A stretch of DNA of 12,477 bases from Planctomycetota bacterium (GTDB lineage Bacteria > Planctomycetota > GCA-002687715 > DRQF01). The notes beneath the pieces were generated by a model. It made no database searches. It was not told the DNA's origin and saw nothing but the letters and a program-made list of their open reading frames with translations. The DNA lies in NCBI GenBank assembly GCA_015485455.1, contig WFTN01000597.1:1-12477 (forward strand), given 5' to 3'. A program made the translations under genes and the position numbers. This document shows positions 8,417 through 12,477 of the stretch, piece after piece (the first letter of the stretch is position 1; each line of letters starts with the position of its first letter).

Positions 8417-8757
8417 CCACCAAGATTAAATGGTATTACCACCGCAAGAGCTGAACCAGTTGCAAGCGTTCTGATGCTTTTCTCGACAGCCAGGACGCCA
8501 CGATCGGGCAGATCGTCAATGCAACAAAAGAGCGCATCGATGCCACCAAGGCTGAAGTGTTGTTGAAGCAACACAGCGAAATCATCGTGGCTCAAAGGAA
8601 GAAAATCTTGCACTTTCACCCCAAGAAAGACGAGGCTGATGACATCCTCAAGGTCATCATGGGGCCATCAGGAAATCTACGGGCACCCTCTCTTGTTGTG
8701 GGCAATAAACTCGTGGTGGGGTTTCACCAAGAGATGTACACCGCCCTGTTTGATTGA
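8413..8757 (+). CDS. ArsC/Spx-like thioredoxin-fold selenoprotein (in-frame UGA at codon 14)
   Basis: 114 residues if the TGA at 8452-8454 is read as selenocysteine. N-terminus MTTKIKWYYHRKS-U-TSCKRS: beta-strand then a U-x-x-C redox motif (Sec14, Cys17) exactly where ArsC, Spx and glutaredoxin folds carry CxxC. The frame then stays open for 100 further codons and ends with family-like features: the segment RKKILHFHPKK, then GPSGNLRAPSL with a candidate cis-proline at 92, and VVGNKLVVGFHQEMYTALF. The ATG overlaps the pntB stop (ATGA), and AAAGGA at 8401-8406 lies six bases upstream, so translation is coupled to pntB. I recall an annotated 'ArsC family (seleno)protein' with the same layout, some members having Cys at this position. 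It is probably a redox enzyme; arsenate reduction is not implied. The alternative, a nonsense-disrupted pseudogene, fits less well because the rest of the frame is intact and the stop sits exactly at the reactive position. Confidence 0.82.
8452..8454 (+). other. Recoded UGA codon (probable selenocysteine)
   Basis: In-frame TGA at codon 14 of the gene beginning at 8413, flanked by AGC before and ACC AGT TGC after, giving S-U-T-S-C. UGA cannot simply mean Trp or Gly in this genome: pntB and the 1302-4268 gene end with TGA, Trp is written TGG (for example codon 7 of this same gene), and no other gene here contains an in-frame TGA. Confidence 0.78.
8459..8487 (+). promoter_or_regulatory. Candidate bacterial SECIS stem-loop just after the UGA
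   Basis: Starting four bases after the UGA, GUUG (8459-8462) can pair with CGAC (8484-8487), then after a small asymmetric internal loop AAGCG (8464-8468) pairs with UGCUU (8475-8479). If the terminal G-U pair is left open, the apical loop begins GUUCUG, and a GU at the start of the loop is what E. coli SelB requires in fdhF. The loop begins 13-14 bases after the UGA, slightly short of the usual bacterial range. Pairing was done by eye, so the exact fold is uncertain. Confidence 0.4.
8500..8516 (+). promoter_or_regulatory. Second hairpin downstream of the UGA
   Basis: Perfect 6-bp stem ACGAUC (8500-8505) / GAUCGU (8511-8516) with loop GGGCA. It is more stable-looking than the proximal hairpin and has G at the loop start, but it begins 45 bases after the UGA, farther than known bacterial SECIS elements. 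It may be coincidental or an alternative fold. Confidence 0.25.
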
Positions 8758-8799
8758 GGTCTTCGGCGACAAGCGTCTCGAGCAGCATCAGTCACAAGA

Positions 8800-8842
8800 A
8801 AAACGAAAACCCATGGGCCATTAGCTCATGGGTTTTCGTTTT
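8800..8842. terminator. Bidirectional intrinsic terminator after the pnt-selenoprotein operon
   Basis: A 16-bp perfect inverted repeat, arms 8800-8815 (AAAACGAAAACCCATG) and 8827-8842, with an 11-base loop that can add a few pairs. The right arm ends TTTTCGTTTT, and the left arm gives the equivalent U-rich tail on the minus strand. It lies 42 bases after the selenoprotein stop and 8 bases from the 3' end of the minus-strand tRNA, so it can end both transcripts. Confidence 0.88.
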
Positions 8843-8850
8843 GAGATAAG

Positions 8851-8932
<82 letters not shown>

Positions 8933-8941
8933 GTGCCCTTC

Positions 8942-8970
8942 ATACTAACGGCTCGACAATCCGACTCCAA
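8942..8970 (-). promoter_or_regulatory. Possible tRNA-Leu promoter
   Basis: On the minus strand TTGGAG (8970-8965) and TAGTAT (8947-8942) are separated by 17 bases, and the -10 ends nine bases before the tRNA 5' end, a normal distance. The -35 matches consensus at three of six positions and the -10 at four of six, so this is suggestive only. Confidence 0.35.
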
Positions 8971-9064
8971 GGTAGAGATCGAGGCAAAAGAGAGCAGATT
9001 CCCATCTTGAACGTTGATGGCAGCCTCAACCCTCTGATATCTTCTCCTTGAACCCCATCAGACC

Positions 9065-9068
9065 GGAG
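9065..9068 (+). promoter_or_regulatory. Ribosome binding site favouring the TTG start of trmB at 9075
   Basis: GGAG at 9065-9068 lies six bases before a TTG at 9075-9077. The earlier in-frame TTG at 9048 has no purine-rich site before it and lies close to a possible promoter (TTGATG 9014-9019, TATCTT 9038-9043, 18-base spacer), which would leave it almost without a leader. There is no ATG or GTG near either position. Confidence 0.5.
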
Positions 9069-9074
9069 ACTCCG

Positions 9075-10100
9075 TTGAAAGCGCTCAGCGAACAAATTTG
9101 CGACTATCTCATTCCCTGGAAGAACCTGGAGTGGCCATTAGATCTGGACGCCCTTTTTTCGCGGAAGATGCCCATGGTCCTGGAGATCGGCTTCGGAGAT
9201 GGCTCATTCCTCATCGATATTGCAACCAGGTTTCCTGAGCGGAACTATGTCGGAATCGAATTGGCCTGGGACCCAATTCAGCGGCTCTTCAAGAAAATTG
9301 AACATTTAGGCCTGAGCAACGTCAAAGTTCTGCGGTGCGACGCTGGCCAAGCCATCACGTCCTTATTCCAAACGGACATCTTTGAAGAAGTCTTCATCAA
9401 CCATCCGGATCCTTGGCCAAAAGAAAGACACCATAGACGCCGCTTACTCCAGCGTAGTTTTCTCAAAGAGGTGGCCGCGAGTTTGATCAAGGATGGCCAG
9501 CTCACCATCGCCACAGACCACGCTGACTATGCTTCTTGGATTGCAGAAATCTTGGAATCCCAGGACGAACTGACCAATACCCTGAAGGAAACAAGGGTGC
9601 CCACCCTCGAAGGCCGCATCATCACCCGCTACCAGCGCAAAGCTCAGGAAGAAGGAATTGGCAACCATTTCTTCGTCTGGAAGCGAGCCATGGACCAAGT
9701 CGAGAAGAAACCAACCCTAAGGAAAGAAGATATGCCCAACGTCGCACTCCGTGGAGAAGTAGACTTAGAAGCGGTTTTCGACGGCTTCGAACAACTGAAT
9801 TTTCAAGAGCGCAATCAGAACATTGAGGTTCTGATCAACTTAGTCCGAGCCTTCAAACAGCATGGTGAGCCCCATTTTTTGGTGGAGACTATGATCAAAG
9901 AAGGACGCCTCAACCAACAAGTGGGTATCAACGTCCTAAAATTAGAAGACGGAAAAATCACGGTAAAGACCTCGGCCATCGGATTCCCCCGGGCCACTTG
10001 GGGTATGAAGCGGGCCATTTGGCATGTCGCACGCTTTGTCCTCAGCCGAGCGCCTCAACTCAAGATCGTCAACAGCACTGTGGGCGATCTTATCGATTAG
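9075..10100 (+). CDS. trmB: tRNA (guanine-N7-)-methyltransferase with C-terminal extension
   Basis: SAM-dependent enzyme making m7G46 in the tRNA variable loop. 341 residues from the TTG at 9075 (350 if TTG 9048 is used). Rossmann motif I EIGFGDGSF at 37-45, acidic end of the next strand VGIEL at 59-63, the TrmB signature NHPDPWPKERHHRRR at 109-123, TDHADY at 147-152 and TRYQRKAQEEG at 184-194, where usual TrmB proteins (about 210-240 residues) come to an end. A further ~130 residues (210-341) form a separate segment with helices (RNQNIEVLINLVRAF) and strands (GKITVKTSAIGFPRATWGM). Extensions after the catalytic domain are known in some lineages; I cannot name this one. The signature has His where Phe is usual (N-F-P-D-P-W). 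Stop TAG; no terminator is seen within 400 bases. Confidence 0.93.
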   Translation: MKALSEQICDYLIPWKNLEWPLDLDALFSRKMPMVLEIGFGDGSFLIDIATRFPERNYVGIELAWDPIQRLFKKIEHLGLSNVKVLRCDAGQAITSLFQTDIFEEVFINHPDPWPKERHHRRRLLQRSFLKEVAASLIKDGQLTIATDHADYASWIAEILESQDELTNTLKETRVPTLEGRIITRYQRKAQEEGIGNHFFVWKRAMDQVEKKPTLRKEDMPNVALRGEVDLEAVFDGFEQLNFQERNQNIEVLINLVRAFKQHGEPHFLVETMIKEGRLNQQVGINVLKLEDGKITVKTSAIGFPRATWGMKRAIWHVARFVLSRAPQLKIVNSTVGDLID

Positions 10101-10139
10101 CATGGTTTTCTCTTCTTGAGGACAAAATTGTCCACAGAG

Positions 10140-10298
10140 AGTCAGGAAGCTTGTAAATGGACGCCCCAACCTCCTCTGCCCCAAAACCGACATCTCCCCC
10201 TCAGAGACCTGCCCCAAATGGGTCACACGCACGGTTGGAGGCTTCCACCCCATAGCCACCTAAGAGGTTTGTGGCAAACCATTTACAGAATTCCCACT
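10140..10298 (+). ncRNA. Candidate structured RNA element, family unknown
   Basis: A closing helix can form over 118 intervening bases: TTGTAAATGG (10151-10160) with CCATTTACAG (10279-10288), continued outward past a 2x2 loop by GGAA (10145-10148) / TTCC (10291-10294) and past another by AGT/ACT (10140-10142 / 10296-10298). Inside it, GCCCCAACC (10163-10171) pairs with GGTTGG-A-GGC (10233-10242) with one bulged A, and GCCACCT (10255-10261) pairs with AGGT-TTGT-GGC (10265-10275). A small GACC/GGTC hairpin (10206-10224) sits in the first arm. This is a three-way-junction layout like a riboswitch or small RNA. A G-U pair in the closing helix mildly favours the plus strand, as does the plus-strand terminator at 10593. 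No known family was recognised, and chance pairing is possible. Confidence 0.3.
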
Positions 10299-10329
10299 AG
10301 TAACTCAGCGTTTGGTCACTCCTTTGCGT

Positions 10330-10491
10330 ATGGGTAGCTGTTGCAGATCTTGTTCTTTGACTTGTGAATACGATGGAATCCCTTGGAGTGACGGTCAAAT
10401 CTTTGACTCCCCCAAGGCCACATCCATCACTCCAGCAGTCGGCCCCTTCATTGAATCCACATTCAAACCCACCGAAGCAGTCCCACCTTGA
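10330..10491 (+). CDS. Possible Cys-rich small protein (53 residues)
   Basis: ATG at 10330 to TGA at 10489-10491. It begins MGSCCRSCSLTCEYDGIPW, with four Cys within twelve residues (5, 4, 8, 12 in a CC-xx-C-xxx-C pattern), then a polar, proline-containing tail ending KPTEAVPP. The frame is open upstream to 10264, so 75 codons lack a stop. Against it: no Shine-Dalgarno sequence before the ATG, no recognised family, and an inverted repeat inside it (CCTTGGAGT at 10381-10389 with ACTCC-CCC-AAGG at 10406-10417), which would equally suit a noncoding RNA. A terminator follows about 100 bases later. Four clustered Cys would suit a metal site, but I do not assign a function. Confidence 0.27.
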   Translation: MGSCCRSCSLTCEYDGIPWSDGQIFDSPKATSITPAVGPFIESTFKPTEAVPP

Positions 10492-10592
10492 TAGGTAGCG
10501 AGAATCGAAAAAAAAATTACTGACGCGGAGCACTCACAAGACACGTTTCCTGCCACCTGCGAGGCAGAAGACAAAGAGAATACGAGCTGAGA

Positions 10593-10620
10593 AAGCCCCG
10601 GGGACACCCGGGGCTTCTTT
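10593..10620 (+). terminator. Strong intrinsic terminator
   Basis: A 10-bp GC-rich perfect stem, AAGCCCCGGG (10593-10602) and CCCGGGGCTT (10607-10616), loop GACA, followed by CTTT. The T-tract is short, but the stem is very stable. It ends whatever is transcribed from the left: trmB read-through, the structured region or the small ORF. Confidence 0.8.
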
Positions 10621-10749
10621 ATGCCCAGGCAGAATAGAAATCCTGAAATTTGGCTCTCTTCTTGCATAACACCCCCATAGAGTTGGTTTGCGAAGAAGCT
10701 TTCGAGCCCAGAGCCCGAAATCGTGACGAATAGCCCTCGGCGCCTGTTC

Positions 10750-10777
10750 GATACCGCTCTGAGCGGATCTTTTGTTT
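10750..10777 (+). terminator. Terminator-like hairpin directly before the HEAT-gene ribosome site (possible attenuator)
   Basis: GAT-a-CCGCT (10750-10758) pairs with AGCGGATC (10762-10769) around loop CTG, giving eight pairs with one bulged A, followed at once by TTTTGTTT (10770-10777). The AGGAGG ribosome site of the next gene starts three bases later at 10780. Upstream, CGAAG-AAG-CTTTCG (10691-10704) and TTTCG...CGAAA (10700-10704 / 10716-10720) are mutually exclusive hairpins. Confidence 0.45.
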
Positions 10778-10795
10778 ACAGGAGGAAATCTGGGC

Positions 10796-12477
10796 ATGAG
10801 AAAATTCAAGACCAGACTCGCACAATTCGTCTTCATGCTGTTCTTCATTTGTACCCTGGGCCAAGAGCATGCACTGGCTCATGGAGGACAATACAATCGG
10901 CCATCCGGGGGAAGCGGCGTCCCCGGCCCAGGACCTGGAAACCCACGAAGTGGTGGCGTAACACCCAGCCGCGACCCCTCCTGGCTCAATTGGTGGGACC
11001 GAAATCGAGAAGATTACTATGATGTCCGCAAAATTCGATTGGAAAAATCTGGCCCCAACGAAGGTGGCAATGGGAAATACGCAAAGAGTGCTGCGGATCA
11101 TCAAGGTGCAACGAAAGATGATACGCGCAACATGATCGTTCCAACGCTCTTAGGAGCTGCCAACGACAAGAGTCCCGATGTGCGGGATGCCACAGGAATT
11201 GCTTTGGGGCGTGCAGGTGAAATCCCTGTTGTGGCGACGCTGAAGAAACTTCTCGGCGACAACAATCGCCGTGTCCGCCAAGGGGCAATCTTGGGTCTTG
11301 GACTTCTTAGGCACCCCATGGCCCAACATGTCTTGGGCGAGCTCTTAATGGCCTCCGATACGGCGTTCAAAGAACGTGGGATGGCAGCTATTGCTCTTGG
11401 CTTAGGAGGAGGCGACAAAGCAGAAGAGAAATTACTCAGAAAAATTGGCAGCCGCCAACCATTCGGTCGCTTATCGTCGATCAAGACGAGACAAGTCGAT
11501 GGATGTCGTGCTTTAGGGCTTGGACTCTTAGGCCGAAGCGAAAATGCATCAGCCCTGATAGCCGCCCTCAAGAAAAATAAGAGCAAGGACAAGAGTTTTG
11601 CGGCCATGGCCCTTGTGGGATTGGCGAAATTGGGAGATCCCTTATCCGCAGCCGCTGGCCTCCAAGGGCTAAAAGCCAAAGACAACGATACCCGAAGAGG
11701 AGCCGCCATTCTCCTGGGTCGAACTGTCAATGAGAAAAACAAGAAGACCGTCAAAACCCTTCTGAAGCATTGGAAGAAGGAAAGAGATGCCCATGCCCGC
11801 TACTTCTTGTCCATCTCATTAGGACGAATCGGCGGCGATGAAATCTTGGCCGCCCTGAACAAGAATTTGCTGCGCAACAAGAATCGCGAAGATCGGGCAT
11901 TTTCAGCCCTAGCCTTGGGGATTGCCCACGACTACAGCGCCGCGCCTATTCTCGAAAAAATTCTCGCCAAAGAGCGTGACGTTTCCCTTCGAAGCGCCAT
12001 GGCTATTTCATTGGCCATCATGGACCACAAAAATTCTGCACCGTTGATCTTCAAGACCTTAAAGGAAACCAAAAATTACGACTTAAGAGCATCCTTGATT
12101 ACTGCACTGGCGATGCTCGATTTCAAAGAAGCGTTGCCTGAGATCCGCAAGATTCTGGGACGGGCCAGAAACGAACGTTTGGTCAGGTCATGCGGATTTG
12201 CCATGGCCGCCATGTACGACGCCGATTCACTCAAACAAATGCTCGCAACTCTCAGAAACTCCGGCAGCATTCAGGTGAAGGGAGGCATGGCTTCGGCATT
12301 GGGACGAACGGGAGATCGACGGGTGATCGAACCCCTGGTCAAGTTGATTAAGACCAAGGCAGAAACCGATTTGACCAGAGCATTCGCCATCGTGGCCTTG
12401 GGGCTCGTTGGCGACAAATCTGACAAGAGTGAATTCTCAAGAGTCTCAATCGACTCCAACTACGCTATGGTCAATGC
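10796..12477 (+). CDS. Secreted HEAT-repeat protein, 3' end beyond the window
   Basis: Open from ATG 10796 to the window end (560 codons plus two bases, no stop), with AGGAGG at 10780-10785 ten bases upstream. Residues 1-28 are a Sec signal peptide: KFKTR, hydrophobic FVFMLFFICTLG, then ALA before His29. The mature N-terminus HGGQYNRPSGG..GPGPGNP is a Gly/Pro linker, followed by a Trp-rich patch PSWLNWWDRNREDYYD at 61-76. From about 115 to 545 there are roughly a dozen HEAT/PBS-lyase-like helical repeats, recognisable by R-x-x-A-x-x-L-G (VRDATGIALGRAG, VRQGAILGLGLL, ERGMAAIALGLG, RRGAAILLGRT, DRAFSALALGIA, TRAFAIVALGLVGD). Such solenoids bind proteins and have no catalysis of their own. The HGG..WW N-terminus followed by HEAT repeats is a pattern I recall from planctomycete exported proteins. 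Partner and role are unknown. Confidence 0.9.
   Translation, partial: MRKFKTRLAQFVFMLFFICTLGQEHALAHGGQYNRPSGGSGVPGPGPGNPRSGGVTPSRDPSWLNWWDRNREDYYDVRKIRLEKSGPNEGGNGKYAKSAADHQGATKDDTRNMIVPTLLGAANDKSPDVRDATGIALGRAGEIPVVATLKKLLGDNNRRVRQGAILGLGLLRHPMAQHVLGELLMASDTAFKERGMAAIALGLGGGDKAEEKLLRKIGSRQPFGRLSSIKTRQVDGCRALGLGLLGRSENASALIAALKKNKSKDKSFAAMALVGLAKLGDPLSAAAGLQGLKAKDNDTRRGAAILLGRTVNEKNKKTVKTLLKHWKKERDAHARYFLSISLGRIGGDEILAALNKNLLRNKNREDRAFSALALGIAHDYSAAPILEKILAKERDVSLRSAMAISLAIMDHKNSAPLIFKTLKETKNYDLRASLITALAMLDFKEALPEIRKILGRARNERLVRSCGFAMAAMYDADSLKQMLATLRNSGSIQVKGGMASALGRTGDRRVIEPLVKLIKTKAETDLTRAFAIVALGLVGDKSDKSEFSRVSIDSNYAMVN

Larger units (their letters stand above)
10101..10795. other. Gene-poor interval between trmB and the HEAT-repeat gene
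   Basis: 695 bases without an ORF that looks like a conserved protein. In order it holds a near-palindrome GGACAA-AA-TTGTCC at 10120-10133, a potential branched RNA fold at 10140-10298, a Cys-rich 53-codon ORF at 10330-10491, a strong terminator at 10593-10620 and a terminator-like hairpin at 10750-10777 touching the next ribosome binding site. I searched by eye for RNase P, tmRNA, SRP and 6S RNA hallmarks on both strands and did not find them. Longer antisense ORFs here lack ribosome sites and family motifs. Confidence 0.6.

Noticed and set aside
8452..8454. UGA as a reassigned sense codon (Trp or Gly code)
   Set aside because: TGA ends pntB and the 1302-4268 gene, Trp and Gly are written with normal codons throughout, and no other gene has an internal TGA.
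8413..8757. Selenoprotein gene as a nonsense-mutated pseudogene
   Set aside because: The remaining frame is intact, the ribosome site and coupling to pntB are good, and the stop falls precisely on the redox-active position; decay would not be expected to choose that codon.
10120..10136. GGACAA-AA-TTGTCC palindrome and DnaA-box-like TTGTCCACA as an operator or origin
   Set aside because: A single box with one mismatch and no cluster, AT-rich stretch or dnaA/dnaN nearby; the palindrome alone does not identify a regulator.
10101..10593. RNase P RNA, tmRNA, SRP RNA or 6S RNA in the gap
   Set aside because: None of their conserved core sequences is visible on either strand.
10395..11104. Minus-strand ORFs of 90, 104 and 161 codons around the trmB-HEAT gap
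   Set aside because: They run through the strong terminator or the HEAT-gene start in antisense, lack ribosome sites and show no recognisable motifs.
11101..11754. 217-codon minus-strand ORF
   Set aside because: Antisense shadow of the HEAT-repeat gene; the translation is Ser/Arg/Pro-rich without domain features or a ribosome site.

Overview
The window reads as a bacterial chromosome segment, probably from a member of the Planctomycetota or a close relative. Three things suggest this: a long protein built of carboxypeptidase-regulatory-like beta-sandwich repeats, a secreted HEAT-repeat protein whose mature N-terminus has an HGG / Gly-Pro-rich / tryptophan-rich linker of a kind I recall from planctomycetes, and an ArsC-like selenoprotein of a type I also associate with that phylum. 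The assignment is an inference from protein style, not from a marker gene. UGA is an ordinary stop elsewhere in the window, so the genetic code is standard.

Layout: (1) 1-1223, the 3' two thirds of dxs, closed by a symmetrical terminator that can also serve the convergent gene on its right. (2) 1302-4268 (minus), a membrane-anchored multi-repeat surface protein, divergent from (3) 4402-5265 (plus), a DUF4097-type lipoprotein. (4) 5469-8757, a four-gene operon: pntAA, pntAB and pntB encode a three-subunit proton-translocating NAD(P) transhydrogenase, followed by a 114-residue thioredoxin-fold (ArsC/Spx-like) gene whose start overlaps the pntB stop and whose frame is interrupted by a UGA at codon 14, the first position of a U-x-x-C motif. 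(5) A bidirectional terminator, then tRNA-Leu(UAG) on the minus strand. (6) 9075-10100, trmB with a long C-terminal extension. (7) 10101-10795, a long gap without an obvious large gene. It holds a potential branched RNA fold, a Cys-rich 53-codon ORF, a strong terminator and a second terminator-like hairpin directly in front of the next ribosome binding site. (8) 10796 to the end, a secreted HEAT-repeat protein that runs off the window.

The most interesting item is the pnt-linked selenoprotein. An ordinary gene caller would miss it or annotate only its C-terminal half. The transhydrogenase uses the proton-motive force to make NADPH, and a Sec/Cys thioredoxin-fold protein translated in coupling with it would be a plausible NADPH-linked redox partner. 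That functional link is inference. The two envelope proteins and the HEAT-repeat protein look exported and are of unknown specific function.
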